DNA of 31,731 nucleotides from an uncultured Bacilli bacterium (GTDB taxonomy: Bacteria > Bacillota_I > Bacilli_A > RF39 > UBA660): positions 1 through 31,731 of the forward strand of contig CANQFI010000003.1 in NCBI GenBank assembly GCA_947598455.1. The letters run 5' to 3'. Positions 8,233-16,984 of this stretch are shown piece by piece; position 1 is the stretch's first letter; the number at the start of each line of letters is the position of its first letter. Both the position numbers and the translations under genes were made by a program. A model generated the notes under the pieces. That model did no database searches. It saw only the letters and a list, made by a program, of their open reading frames with translations, and had not been told where the DNA came from.

Positions 8233-9270
8233 ATGGGAATTAAAAAATTTAAAGAAAACGCATCAAAAAATAATCTTTTAACAGGTGCTAAAAAAGTAGC
8301 AGTTGCTACAACTTTAGTTGCTGCCATGATGGTTTCAATGCCAAGTGTTGCACATGCTGATGTACCTGCTGCTTACATTGTTGGTGATGCAGAATTAAGT
8401 GAAGACAGAACTTACATTAAAAAACAAGATGGAATAGATATTAGAAATTATTTTGAAGGATATGATATATATGGTTATTCTAATGTATCAGAAGATGAAA
8501 TAAGAAAAGCAATCGAATTATCAAATGTATTAAATGCTTATTATTTATCTCCATTATATTATACTAATACTACTAAAAATGAAATATTATCTTTAGATGT
8601 TGATGGTATATATAATGAATATATAACAGCGCCTAATGATAATGGTTATCAAGCATTCTGTGATAATAACTTAGTTAATAAACCAGCAATTGATGCTTAT
8701 ACATTATTTGCTTGTGGTACAGTATCTCGTAATATCAAAAATACTATTGCTAACGAAATTTATAGCATAATATATAATGAACATCCATATAGTGAAATTA
8801 CATATCCAACTATTATCGTTAATGATAGTGAAGCCTATGCTGTATTTACAGTTGATGGAACTGTTCAAAAAGTAACATTACTTGGTGATATCATTGATAC
8901 CATTAAAACAATATGTCCAGCTTTAGATAATAGATATAATATGGCTTTAAACAATCTTTCTGGTTTAAGTAATGACTATGAAGATTCATTTGCATATAAT
9001 GGAGTTGATAGATATACTAAAGAATCTGTATGGTTATCATTTCCAGATGATTCTCGTAAAACAGATTTAACCACTGCTTTAGATTTAAGTACTAAAATAT
9101 ATAATTCTGACAATTGCGAAATATCAATTGAAGCTCCAACAAGTTCTCTTACTCTTTCTAAAGAAGAAAAAAAAGAATTAAGAAATTTAGGCTACAATCA
9201 TAGTGAATTAAAATATGCCACAAAAAGAAATGCTAGCATTAATAGTGTTCCAATATATACATTTAAATAA
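8233..9270 (+). CDS. Secreted protein of unknown function
   Basis: I do not recognise a family. The 345-residue product has a long signal peptide. A basic N-region (about 1-21) with several Lys is followed by a hydrophobic core around 22-38 and a likely signal peptidase I site after Ala-His-Ala (about 43). The mature part is mixed alpha/beta in feel, Tyr- and Asp/Asn-rich, with a few Cys and no second membrane segment, LPxTG motif or lipobox. The C-terminus has a Lys/Glu-rich helix (LSKEEKKELRNLGY) and a basic tail. A near-consensus promoter and GGAGGG RBS at optimal spacing suggest abundant expression. No close operon partner: a separate mini-gene follows. Confidence 0.85.
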   Translation: MGIKKFKENASKNNLLTGAKKVAVATTLVAAMMVSMPSVAHADVPAAYIVGDAELSEDRTYIKKQDGIDIRNYFEGYDIYGYSNVSEDEIRKAIELSNVLNAYYLSPLYYTNTTKNEILSLDVDGIYNEYITAPNDNGYQAFCDNNLVNKPAIDAYTLFACGTVSRNIKNTIANEIYSIIYNEHPYSEITYPTIIVNDSEAYAVFTVDGTVQKVTLLGDIIDTIKTICPALDNRYNMALNNLSGLSNDYEDSFAYNGVDRYTKESVWLSFPDDSRKTDLTTALDLSTKIYNSDNCEISIEAPTSSLTLSKEEKKELRNLGYNHSELKYATKRNASINSVPIYTFK

Positions 9271-9299
9271 TTGAATAATTGATTATAATATAGTATTAT
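9271..9299 (+). promoter_or_regulatory. Promoter of the 16-codon mini-gene
   Basis: -35 TTGAAT (9271-9276), 17-bp spacer, -10 TATTAT (9294-9299), beginning directly after the stop of the secreted-protein gene. A TATAAT at 9284-9289 is an alternative -10 without a good -35. Confidence 0.5.
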
Positions 9300-9321
9300 A
9301 TTAAGCAAGGAAGTGATGATT

Positions 9322-9372
9322 ATGTTAAAAAAAATATCTCTAACATTTTTATTACTTTATATGAATTTTTAA
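9322..9372 (+). CDS. Mini-ORF: 16-residue hydrophobic peptide (leader or small membrane peptide)
   Basis: ATG 9322 to TAA 9370-9372 encodes MLKKISLTFLLLYMNF. It has a strong RBS (AAGGAAGTGAT, the form used by other genes here), a promoter candidate immediately upstream and a strong terminator whose stem starts in its stop codon. It thus has all parts of a gene within about 140 bp. The peptide has two Lys then a Leu/Phe-rich run, like the start of a signal peptide or a small membrane peptide. Alternatives are a leader peptide attenuating pyrH, or the stump of a larger exported-protein gene. There is no run of one amino acid that would point to classical amino-acid attenuation. Confidence 0.5.
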   Translation: MLKKISLTFLLLYMNF

Positions 9373-9407
9373 GACTTATTATCTTTTTTGGTAATAAGTC
9401 TTTTTTT
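9371..9407 (+). terminator. Strong terminator (possible attenuator ahead of pyrH)
   Basis: Perfect 11-bp stem AAGACTTATTA / TAATAAGTCTT, 10-nt loop, then a run of seven T. It lies between the 16-codon ORF and pyrH and is followed at once by GGAGG (9408-9412), which has no normal start codon after it. Confidence 0.9.
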
Positions 9408-9428
9408 GGAGGTTAGTCTGAAAATAGA

Positions 9429-9470
9429 AATAAAGATTATTTTAGAAGAATTGATAAAATAAACTTTATT
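9429..9470 (+). promoter_or_regulatory. Long hairpin in the pyrH upstream region
   Basis: Outer stem AATAAAG / CTTTATT, one A-A mismatch, inner stem TTATTTTA / TAAAATAA, and 10-nt loop GAAGAATTGA: 15 pairs in all. No T-run follows, so it is not a terminator as it stands. It may be a structured leader of pyrH or, less likely, an operator. Function unknown. Confidence 0.45.
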
Positions 9471-9524
9471 CAAAATTTCATGGCTATGTGTGCCTTGAAC
9501 GAAGAGAAAGGAATGAAGGTTAAT

Positions 9525-10235
9525 ATGAAATATCAAAGAATTTTATTAAAATTAAGTGGTGAATCATTAGCAGGGGACAAAGGTCATGGTATTGATTTTG
9601 AAAGGGTTTTAGATATTTGTCGTGAAATTAAAGAAATAACTACTTTAGGTGTTGAAGTAGGCATCGTCGTTGGTGGAGGTAACTTCTGGCGTGGTCGCAG
9701 TAACCAACAGATGGACCGTTGTACATCTGATTATATTGGTATGCTAGGTACAACTATGAATGCTTTAGCTATCGGTGATGCCTTTAAACAAATCGATGTT
9801 CCAGTAAGAGTTCAAACAGGTGTTGAAATGCGTCAAATAGCTGAATATTATATAAAAGATCGTGCCTTAAAACATTTAACTAACAAACGCGTAGTTGTCT
9901 TTGGTTGTGGTACTGGTTCACCTTTCTTTTCAACTGATACAGCTGCTGCCTTACGTGCTGCCGAAATAAACGCTGATGCTCTTTTAAAAGCTACTAATGT
10001 AGATGCTATTTATGATAAAGATCCTAAAAAGTATCCTGATGCTAAAAAAATAAGCGAAATAACTTATTTAGAAGTTTTAAATCAAAAACTTAATGTCATG
10101 GATACAACAGCAACTTCTTTATGTATGGATAATGATATTCCAATAATTGTATTTGATATTAATACTAAAGGTAATTTAAAAAAAGTAATTAAAGGTGATA
10201 AAATAGGTACTATTGTAAGTAATAAAGATAAGTAA
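9525..10235 (+). CDS. pyrH: Uridylate kinase (UMP kinase)
   Basis: Hexameric bacterial UMP kinase of the amino-acid-kinase fold, making UDP from UMP and ATP in the pyrimidine pathway. Seen: N-terminal [23 protein letters not shown], a [14 protein letters not shown] helix, RAAEINAD and the C-terminal [16 protein letters not shown] block, all typical. ATG 9525 gives 236 residues, the usual length, and has AAGG five bases upstream. In-frame ATGs at 9480 and 9513 would add 15 or 4 residues that the family lacks and have no well-spaced RBS. It is not next to tsf/rpsB here, unlike the common rpsB-tsf-pyrH-frr order, and frr is not in the window. Confidence 0.96.
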   Translation: MKYQRILLKLSGESLAGDKGHGIDFERVLDICREIKEITTLGVEVGIVVGGGNFWRGRSNQQMDRCTSDYIGMLGTTMNALAIGDAFKQIDVPVRVQTGVEMRQIAEYYIKDRALKHLTNKRVVVFGCGTGSPFFSTDTAAALRAAEINADALLKATNVDAIYDKDPKKYPDAKKISEITYLEVLNQKLNVMDTTATSLCMDNDIPIIVFDINTKGNLKKVIKGDKIGTIVSNKDK

Positions 10236-10258
10236 ATACTTCTTTTTCTTTAGAAATA

Positions 10259-10267
10259 TGTTAAAAT
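10259..10267 (+). promoter_or_regulatory. Extended -10 promoter of the FAD-enzyme gene
   Basis: TG-T-TAAAAT, 21 bp before ATG 10289, with a weak -35. No clear terminator separates it from pyrH, so some read-through is possible. Confidence 0.5.
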
Positions 10268-10288
10268 AAAAGAAGTAAGGTGATAAGT

Positions 10289-11839
10289 ATGCTTAGATTA
10301 GACAATATAAAAGTTTATCGTGATTTAGATGATAACGAAGTCATAAGAAGAACATTGCTTAAAAATTGGGTAGAATTAGAAGACGTAATAAGTGCTAGTA
10401 TTGCTCGTAAATCAATTGATGCTCGTGATAAAAAGAATGTTCATTATACTTATGCTATTAATTTTGAAGTAAAAGATGAATCTAAATATCCTAAATTTAA
10501 GCAGATTGAATCTCCTAATGAAGAACCTATTATTAAAAAAAGAAAATCTAACTATAAACCAATTATTGTTGGTTCAGGACCAGCCGGTTTATTTTGCGCT
10601 TTAACATTAGTAGATAATGGTTATGAACCAATTATTATTGAACAAGGTTCTAAAGTAGATGAAAGAATTAAATATGTTAATGAATATCGCGAAACAGGAA
10701 AAATAAATGAATTATGTAATGTCCAATTTGGTGAAGGTGGTGCCGGTACTTTTTCAGATGGTAAATTAACTACTGGTATAAGTTCACCATATATTAAAAA
10801 AGTCTTAAATTATTTTTATAAATTTGGTGCACCTAAAGAAATTTTATATTCAAATAAACCACATATAGGTACAGATAATTTAGTTGAAATTTTAAAAAAT
10901 ATTCGTAAATATATTGAATCTAAAGGTGGTAAATATTATTTTAATAATAAATTAACTAATATTCAAAAAGGTGCTAATTTAATTAAAGTAATATGTAATA
11001 AGAATGAATTTATTACTGATACTTTAGTTTTAGCAATCGGTCATAGTGCTCGTGATACTTATAAAATGTTATTAGATAATAATTTAAAAATTTCTCGTAA
11101 AAACTTTTCTGTAGGTGTTCGTATTGAACATAAACAAAGTTTTATTAATGAAGGTCAATATGGTACTATGACTGAACTTAAATTACCACCAGCTGAATAT
11201 AAATTTGTATATCATGGTGCTAAACGTAGTTGTTATACATTTTGTATGTGTCCAGGTGGTGAAGTAATTGCTTCGGCTTCAACTAATGAATCAATTGTTA
11301 CTAATGGTATGTCTACTTATAAAAGAGATAAAGAAAATGCTAATAGTGCTTTACTTGTTAATGTTTTAACTACTGATTTTAAAGGAAAAGACCCTTTAGC
11401 TGGTATGTATTTCCAAGAAGAATTAGAACATAAAGCTTATCTTTTAGGAGGCTCTAATAATAATGCTCCAGTTCAAAGAGTTGAAGATTTTTTAAATAAT
11501 GTACCAAGTACTAAAATAGGTAGTATAAATCCTTCTTATAAACCAGGTTATACATTAAGTAATTTAAATGAAATTTTACCTGAATTTGTTTCAAGTACTT
11601 TAAAAGAAGGTATATTATCTTTTGATAAAAAATTAAAAGGCTTTGCTGATCCAGATGCTATATTAACTGGGGTTGAAACTAGATCATCATCTCCCATAAC
11701 AATTGAAAGAAATGAAGAATTAATGTCTAATATTGAAGGTATTTATCCTTGTGGGGAAGGCGCTGGTTACGCTGGAGGTATTACATCCTCAGCTGTTGAT
11801 GGTATTAAAGTAGCCGTAAAAATAATCGAAAAAGTCTAA
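10289..11839 (+). CDS. FAD-dependent oxidoreductase of the COG2509 type
   Basis: Belongs to the uncharacterised FAD-dependent dehydrogenase family (COG2509), common in Firmicutes. The substrate is unknown. Seen: an N-terminal domain of about 90 residues, then the Rossmann fingerprint VGSGPAGLFCA (G-x-G-x-x-G) with an acidic residue at the end of the next strand (IIIEQG), a glycine-rich NVQFGEGGAGTFSDGKL block, and a C-terminal FAD-binding YPCGEGAGYAGGI segment. Length 516 is normal. ATG 10289 follows AAGGTGAT. GTG 10280 lies inside that RBS and is rejected. No membrane segment, so cytoplasmic. Confidence 0.88.
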   Translation: MLRLDNIKVYRDLDDNEVIRRTLLKNWVELEDVISASIARKSIDARDKKNVHYTYAINFEVKDESKYPKFKQIESPNEEPIIKKRKSNYKPIIVGSGPAGLFCALTLVDNGYEPIIIEQGSKVDERIKYVNEYRETGKINELCNVQFGEGGAGTFSDGKLTTGISSPYIKKVLNYFYKFGAPKEILYSNKPHIGTDNLVEILKNIRKYIESKGGKYYFNNKLTNIQKGANLIKVICNKNEFITDTLVLAIGHSARDTYKMLLDNNLKISRKNFSVGVRIEHKQSFINEGQYGTMTELKLPPAEYKFVYHGAKRSCYTFCMCPGGEVIASASTNESIVTNGMSTYKRDKENANSALLVNVLTTDFKGKDPLAGMYFQEELEHKAYLLGGSNNNAPVQRVEDFLNNVPSTKIGSINPSYKPGYTLSNLNEILPEFVSSTLKEGILSFDKKLKGFADPDAILTGVETRSSSPITIERNEELMSNIEGIYPCGEGAGYAGGITSSAVDGIKVAVKIIEKV

Positions 11840-11844
11840 AAAAA

Positions 11845-11873
11845 TTGCCAAATATAAGAAATTAAGTTAAAAT
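11845..11873 (+). promoter_or_regulatory. Promoter of the acyl-adenylate ligase gene
   Basis: -35 TTGCCA (11845-11850), 17-bp spacer, -10 TAAAAT (11868-11873). RBS TTAGGGGGA follows, then ATG 11898. Confidence 0.72.
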
Positions 11874-11897
11874 AAAAAACAACTTAGGGGGACACAC

Positions 11898-13760
11898 ATG
11901 GAAAAACAAGATTTAATAAATTTAAAAACTAAAATATCTAAACTTTCCGATAAAGAAAAAAAATTAAGAGATTTATATTTAAGAAGATTAGCTAATGGAG
12001 AATTACAAGGCCAACCAGTCGGTTATCCAAGTATTGACAAACTATGGTTAAAAGAATATCCTGAACAAGCAATAATTGAGGAGTTTCCTAAACAAACTCT
12101 TTATGATGCAATCTGTGAATCTATTAAAGATCACGAAAATGATATCTTTTTAATCTTTTACTTAAACGATAAAGAACAAGTAGAGATAACAGGCCGTGAA
12201 TTACTAGATAATATTGAATTAGTTGCAGACAATTTATTAAAAAGAGGTATTAACCCAAAAGATAAAGTTGCAATTAGTTTTGCTAATACTCCAGAATCAA
12301 TTTATGTTATGTATGCTTTAAATAAAATAGGTGCTGTTATTTGCCCAATTGATCCACGTTCTAATTTATTTAATTTAGAACATGACTTAATAGATCTAGA
12401 TGCTAAAACCTATATTGGTATATTAGATACTGCTAAAACAGCAAAAAAAGTCGCAAAAAAAGTTCATTTAGAAAACATTATTTTTGTATCACCATTAAAT
12501 GCTTTAAAAAATACTAAATTAAAAAAAGCCTATGAATTATTACAAATGTTTAAGGGGAATTTTACGATAAAAAAAGCTGAAAAATGGCGAACTTTAACGT
12601 CAAGTTCGAATCTAGATAATGAAACATATCCAAATTTTCAAGATAATCAAGTTGCCATAATTTGTTATACTGGAGGAACTACAGGCATTCATAAAGGTGT
12701 TGAAATAACAAATGAAGCAATGAATAACTTAATTTATTCTCATAAATATTTAGTAAATAATATTGACAGACAAGATACTTTTATGAATATTCTTCCTCAA
12801 TTTATGATATTTGGATTGTTTACAGTTCATTTAGCAATATGTCGTGGGTTAAAAACTTATCTATTGGTTGATTCGTCACCCGAAAATTTTGTTAAGCATT
12901 TAGTTGATATAAATCCTGCTATGGCCTTTGGCGGACCTATTCATTGGGAAACTCTTATCGATAATCCATTATTGGCGAAAGGAAGTTTATCTAATCTACG
13001 TGTTGCTGTAACTGGTGGAGAAAAATTACCTCTTGCCAAAGAAGTGAAAATAAATGAAACGTTAAAAAAAATCGAAGCTCCAGAAGAACTATGGAATGGT
13101 TTTGGTGCTTCAGAACTAAGTGGCTCAGTTACTTTAAAAAGAGGAAAACGTGATCGCGATGGCACTGTTGGTAAATTACATGTTTATGATAATGCTATGG
13201 TTGTTGACGAAGAAGGAAACGAATTACTTTATGGCGAAATTGGTGAATTATATATTTTAACCTCATCATTAATGAATGGATACTATAATAATGCCACTGA
13301 AACTGAAAATGCAATATATGTAGATGAACATGGTCAAAGGTGGTTTAGAACAGGCGATTTAGCCTTAATAGATTTAGATGGTAATATTGAAATTACTGGT
13401 CGAAAAAAAAGATTATTTGTAAGTGGTGTAGTAAATGTATATCCGTTTGCTATTGAAGAAATCGTTTCATCTCTTCCCAATGTAAAAAAATGTCTTGTAA
13501 CAAATGTTCCTGATCCAGTCCTTAGAGATGTCCCTAAAATACATATAGTCCTAGAAAACGATACCGAAGAAAATCGTAAGACTATTATCAAACTTATAAA
13601 AAAAGAAATTCTAGAAAAACTATTTAAAGAAGCCATTCCAAAATATTTTGAATTTCATGAAGAACTACTTTATACTCCAAATGGTAAAATAGATTATAAA
13701 ACAATTACTGTGAATGATTCAAAGGAAAAAACTATGTCTTTAGTTAAGACTAAGATATAG
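11898..13760 (+). CDS. AMP-binding acyl-CoA synthetase/ligase (ANL superfamily)
   Basis: Activates a carboxylic acid, probably a fatty acid, as acyl-AMP and then most likely transfers it to CoA or a carrier. Seen: P-loop [11 protein letters not shown] at 257-267, GFGASE at 401-406 (A5), TGDLA at 485-489 (A7), the [18 protein letters not shown] hinge block around 499-516 (A8) and a C-terminal GK at 596-597, the catalytic lysine of A10. Length 620 is near that of long-chain acyl-CoA synthetases, with an N-terminal helical extension of about 60 residues. No carrier domain follows, so it is not an NRPS module. It precedes the sensor kinases and a PlsC-like acyltransferase, which points to lipid metabolism. 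The substrate cannot be read from the sequence. Confidence 0.88.
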   Translation: MEKQDLINLKTKISKLSDKEKKLRDLYLRRLANGELQGQPVGYPSIDKLWLKEYPEQAIIEEFPKQTLYDAICESIKDHENDIFLIFYLNDKEQVEITGRELLDNIELVADNLLKRGINPKDKVAISFANTPESIYVMYALNKIGAVICPIDPRSNLFNLEHDLIDLDAKTYIGILDTAKTAKKVAKKVHLENIIFVSPLNALKNTKLKKAYELLQMFKGNFTIKKAEKWRTLTSSSNLDNETYPNFQDNQVAIICYTGGTTGIHKGVEITNEAMNNLIYSHKYLVNNIDRQDTFMNILPQFMIFGLFTVHLAICRGLKTYLLVDSSPENFVKHLVDINPAMAFGGPIHWETLIDNPLLAKGSLSNLRVAVTGGEKLPLAKEVKINETLKKIEAPEELWNGFGASELSGSVTLKRGKRDRDGTVGKLHVYDNAMVVDEEGNELLYGEIGELYILTSSLMNGYYNNATETENAIYVDEHGQRWFRTGDLALIDLDGNIEITGRKKRLFVSGVVNVYPFAIEEIVSSLPNVKKCLVTNVPDPVLRDVPKIHIVLENDTEENRKTIIKLIKKEILEKLFKEAIPKYFEFHEELLYTPNGKIDYKTITVNDSKEKTMSLVKTKI

Positions 13761-13768
13761 TTTTTTTT
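13728..13768 (+). terminator. Terminator of the ligase gene
   Basis: 13-pair stem (one G-T) between AAAACTATGTCTT (13728-13740) and AAGATATAGTTTT (13752-13764), 11-nt loop, then T-run. The left arm lies inside the last codons and the TAG stop is in the right arm. Confidence 0.75.
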
Positions 13769-13770
13769 AT

Positions 13771-13799
13771 TTGCTTTTACAAACTATATTAATTATAAT
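13771..13799 (+). promoter_or_regulatory. Promoter of hybrid kinase 1
   Basis: -35 TTGCTT (13771-13776), 17-bp spacer, -10 TATAAT (13794-13799). The -10 lies near the centre of a 28-bp palindrome. Confidence 0.6.
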
Positions 13800-13809
13800 T
13801 AATATAGTT
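13782..13809. promoter_or_regulatory. Perfect 28-bp palindrome over the kinase 1 promoter
   Basis: The left half AACTATATTAATTA is exactly complementary to the right half TAATTAATATAGTT. It spans the -10 box and likely start site. It fits an operator for a dimeric regulator or a hairpin at the 5' end of the mRNA. No T-run follows it. Confidence 0.5.
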
Positions 13810-13824
13810 AAAGGGATGGTAATA

Positions 13825-16086
13825 GTGGTGTCATTTTCATTAGGTAGTATTTTCTTTATGGTTGCTTTATTAATTATAGCTATATATAAAAAAATTTGGA
13901 TAAGATCCGAAAACAAAATATATTTTATTCTAATCATTGTTTCTTTAATTGGTTTAATATTAGATATAATTTCCTACATCATGGTTCTTACAGGTCAATA
14001 TGAAAATATAAAACTATTTACTTTTATAACTAGATTGATATTTTGTTATTGTAATACATGGAATCTCTTATTTATAATATATATTTTTGCCGTAACAGGA
14101 CGAAAAAAAACCAATATGACGATGTACAATACTATCAAAACAATCTTAATATATATAGTTTCACCAGTTATATATATTGTTACATTTATACTACCAATTA
14201 ATTTTGTTCAAAATAATGGAACGATATATTCAACTGGAGCAGCAGTTAAATTAACATATTTCATCGCTTTTATATTTCTATTAACAATTTTTATTTATTT
14301 ATTAAAAAACAAAAAATATATTTTTAATAGAGAATATATCCCTTTATGGATTTTATTATCATTAGGTGGTATATCAGTAATGATTCAATGCATTTATCCT
14401 AAGATAATACTTACCACAAGTATGGAAGCAATAGTAACATTCATCATGTACTTCACCATTGAAAATCCTGATGTTAAAATGCTTGAACAAGTATCGATTG
14501 CTAAAGAAAATGCTGAAAAAGCCAACCATGCTAAAACGGAGTTTTTATCAAATATGTCTCATGAAATAAGAACACCCCTAAATGCCATTGTTGGTTTTAG
14601 TGAATTATTAAAAGAAGACAAATTACCAGATAGTGCTAAAGAAAAAGTTGATGACATTATTATGGCCTCTAATAACTTACTTGAAATAGTTAATGGTATA
14701 TTAGATATTTCCAAAATAGAAGCTAATAAATTAGAAATTATTAATAAAGAATATGATATTAAATTAATGTTAGATGAACTTATTTCCCTAACTAAAGCCA
14801 GAATAGGTGACAAAGGATTAGATTTTAGAGTTAATATTGATCAAAGTATTCCCCGTATATTATATGGTGATTCTACAAGACTTAAACAAATATATCTAAA
14901 TATTTTAACTAATGCTGTTAAATATACTAAAGAAGGTTATATTGATTTTACTGTCTCAAGTGTTGTTAAAGAAAATGTTTGCCGTTTAATTGTTTCTGTC
15001 GAAGATAGTGGAATTGGCATTAAAAATGATAATCTTGATAAAATATTTTCTAAATTTGAAAGATTAAATGTTGAACGCCAAGAAACAATTGAAGGAACAG
15101 GTCTAGGTCTTGCTATTACTAAAAAATTAGTTGACTTAATGCAAGGTAAAATAATTGTTCAATCAGTTTATGGTAGCGGTTCGAAATTTACCATATCAAT
15201 TGACCAAAGAATTATCGCTGTAAATCCCTTTAATCAAAAAGAATCAACATCATCTAATAGTGCTATAATAGATGCTGATAATTCGAGAATTTTAATTGTT
15301 GATGATAATGAACTTAACATAAAAGTGGCAGCAACATTACTTAAAAAATATAATTTTATTATTGATACATGCACTAGTGGCAGAATGTGTCTAGAAAAAA
15401 TAAATAATGGTGAACAATATGATATGATTCTTTTAGATGATATGATGCCAAAATTAAGTGGTAAAGAAACCTTAAAAAGATTAAAACAAATTAAAGGTTT
15501 TAACATTCCTGTAATCGCTTTAACAGCTAATGCAATTACTGGTATGAAAGAAGAATATATCGAAGAAGGCTTTGATGATTATTTAGCTAAACCTATTGAA
15601 AAATCTGAATTAGAAAGAGTTTTAAGAACATTTATAAATAAAAAAAATAATATTTCAGTAAATAGTAGTTTACGTAGTAATAGTTTATCCATTTTAAATG
15701 ATACTTTAAAAGAAAATAATAAATCTTCTAAAAAAGTCTTAATCGTTAATGATGACAAAGAAATAACTAATAAAATAGAAAAAAACTTAGTTAAAAAGAA
15801 TTGTTCAGTCATAAGCCTTGATAATGGTGTAAGTGCTATTGAAAGTATTATTGATAACCAATATGATTTAATTTTTCTTGATACTAAATTAAAAGATATG
15901 GATGCTTTTGAAATTATGAATAATATAAGTTCAATTGAAGGCTTTAATACTCCAGTCATTTTAACTAAATCTCAAAGCGATAATATTGATAAAAAAGAAG
16001 TAAAAAGCAAGGGATTTGCTGGTTTTATAAATACTGAATTAAAAGATGAGGCTTTTATTAAAGTACTTGAAAAAATATTGAATTAA
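13825..16086 (+). CDS. 7TM hybrid sensor histidine kinase 1 (HisKA-HATPase-REC-REC)
   Basis: Membrane sensor kinase starting a multi-step phosphorelay. With GTG 13825 as start (753 residues): about seven membrane helices (1-215), a short coiled linker, HisKA with phosphoacceptor H246 in [13 protein letters not shown], and an HATPase_c domain with N-box Asn (about 363), DSGIGI and [11 protein letters not shown]1 has D493/D494, phosphoacceptor about D538 and Lys about 589. A second C-terminal REC (about 636-753) keeps the acidic pair and the Asp (about 686) but has Thr-Glu where Lys-Pro is conserved, so it is probably degenerate. ATG 13816 abuts AAAGGG with no spacing, so GTG 13825 (or 13828), spaced after GGGATGG, is preferred. 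Upstream TTG/ATG codons lie in the promoter. Next gene: HPt-REC, 42 bp on. Confidence 0.9.
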   Translation: MVSFSLGSIFFMVALLIIAIYKKIWIRSENKIYFILIIVSLIGLILDIISYIMVLTGQYENIKLFTFITRLIFCYCNTWNLLFIIYIFAVTGRKKTNMTMYNTIKTILIYIVSPVIYIVTFILPINFVQNNGTIYSTGAAVKLTYFIAFIFLLTIFIYLLKNKKYIFNREYIPLWILLSLGGISVMIQCIYPKIILTTSMEAIVTFIMYFTIENPDVKMLEQVSIAKENAEKANHAKTEFLSNMSHEIRTPLNAIVGFSELLKEDKLPDSAKEKVDDIIMASNNLLEIVNGILDISKIEANKLEIINKEYDIKLMLDELISLTKARIGDKGLDFRVNIDQSIPRILYGDSTRLKQIYLNILTNAVKYTKEGYIDFTVSSVVKENVCRLIVSVEDSGIGIKNDNLDKIFSKFERLNVERQETIEGTGLGLAITKKLVDLMQGKIIVQSVYGSGSKFTISIDQRIIAVNPFNQKESTSSNSAIIDADNSRILIVDDNELNIKVAATLLKKYNFIIDTCTSGRMCLEKINNGEQYDMILLDDMMPKLSGKETLKRLKQIKGFNIPVIALTANAITGMKEEYIEEGFDDYLAKPIEKSELERVLRTFINKKNNISVNSSLRSNSLSILNDTLKENNKSSKKVLIVNDDKEITNKIEKNLVKKNCSVISLDNGVSAIESIIDNQYDLIFLDTKLKDMDAFEIMNNISSIEGFNTPVILTKSQSDNIDKKEVKSKGFAGFINTELKDEAFIKVLEKILN

Positions 16087-16128
16087 TATATTTATTGTGA
16101 TAAAACTAATATAGGATATGGTGGTAAT

Positions 16129-16902
16129 ATGAAAGATATCAATTATTTAAAAGAACATAATGTTGATATAAATAAAAGTTTGGAACTTTTTGGTGATTTA
16201 GAGACCTATAATGAAACATTATATGAATTTAAAAATGGCATTGATGGTAAACTAGAACAAATAGCTAAATTTTACCAAGAACAAGATATGCCTAATTATG
16301 CTATTTATGTTCATTCTCTAAAAAGTGATTGTAAGTATTTCGGTTTCCTCAAGTTAGCTGAATTATCATATGAACATGAAATGAAAAGTAAAGCAAACGA
16401 TTATAATTATGTTAAAGAAAATTATCAAGCTTTAATTGATGAAGCCAATAATGTTAAAAAAATCGTTAATGAATACTTAGAAGATACAACAACTTTTTCT
16501 AACAACACAGAAAGTTTAAACGAAGATATAATTTTAGTTGCTGATGATTCTGAAGTTATAAGAATTTTTGTTAAAAAGGTTTTTGATGCTGACTATGAAT
16601 TAACCTTTGCTAAAGATGGTGAAGAAACTTTAAATATTATTAAAGAACATGAAAAAGATAATCGCTTAAAGGCCATTTTATTAGATTTAAATATGCCTAA
16701 ACTAAATGGTTTCTCTATCTTAGATTATATGAAAGAACATGATTTACTAAATAAAATACCTGTTACAATTGTTACAGGTGATTCATCAAGCGAAGCTATT
16801 AATAAAGCATTCACATATGATATAGTTGACATGTTAAATAAACCATTTAGTGAATCTAAAATAAAAGAAGTAATTGAAAAAACAATAAATAGTAAAAAAT
16901 AG
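16129..16902 (+). CDS. HPt-REC phosphotransfer/response-regulator protein
   Basis: A soluble 257-residue protein that can complete a His-Asp-His-Asp relay. The N-terminal four-helix HPt domain (about 1-115) has phosphoacceptor H62 in YVHSLKSDCKYFGF. The C-terminal REC domain (about 133-255) has D139/D140, phosphoacceptor D186 in LLDLNMPKLNG, T216 and K238, all present and so probably active. There is no DNA-binding or enzymatic output domain. The gene follows hybrid kinase 1 by 42 bp with no terminator between and has its own terminator, so the two form an operon. Kinase 2, 1.1 kb downstream, may feed the same HPt. RBS: GGTGGT close to ATG 16129. Confidence 0.9.
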   Translation: MKDINYLKEHNVDINKSLELFGDLETYNETLYEFKNGIDGKLEQIAKFYQEQDMPNYAIYVHSLKSDCKYFGFLKLAELSYEHEMKSKANDYNYVKENYQALIDEANNVKKIVNEYLEDTTTFSNNTESLNEDIILVADDSEVIRIFVKKVFDADYELTFAKDGEETLNIIKEHEKDNRLKAILLDLNMPKLNGFSILDYMKEHDLLNKIPVTIVTGDSSSEAINKAFTYDIVDMLNKPFSESKIKEVIEKTINSKK

Positions 16903-16923
16903 CTAATAATTAGCTATTTTTTT
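16894..16923 (+). terminator. Terminator of the HPt-REC gene
   Basis: Stem AAAAAATAGCTAA / TTAGCTATTTTTT with loop TAA, continuing into T. The TAG stop (16900-16902) is inside the stem. Confidence 0.85.
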
Positions 16924-16931
16924 ACTAATAT

Positions 16932-16960
16932 TTGTTAAATTATTATCTTCGTGTTAAAAT
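16932..16960 (+). promoter_or_regulatory. Promoter of the PlsC-like gene
   Basis: -35 TTGTTA (16932-16937), 17-bp spacer, -10 TAAAAT (16955-16960) with TGT extension. Confidence 0.72.
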
Positions 16961-16984
16961 AACATCTTGTAAGGGGAATTATTT

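Noticed and set aside
9413..9462. A 14-codon frame starting at CTG after the orphan GGAGG
   Set aside because: CTG starts are rare, the product has no features, and the region is better explained by the hairpin.
9480..9524. Upstream pyrH start at ATG 9480
   Set aside because: No RBS, it adds residues the UMP kinase family lacks, and ATG 9525 has AAGG at good spacing.
9481..9530. T-box or known pyrimidine riboswitch/PyrR site before pyrH
   Set aside because: I could not find the T-box AGGGTGG-type core or a PyrR-binding loop. Only unexplained hairpins are present.
13771..13824. N-terminal extension of kinase 1 starting at TTG 13771
   Set aside because: This stretch holds the promoter and the palindrome, and no RBS precedes the TTG.
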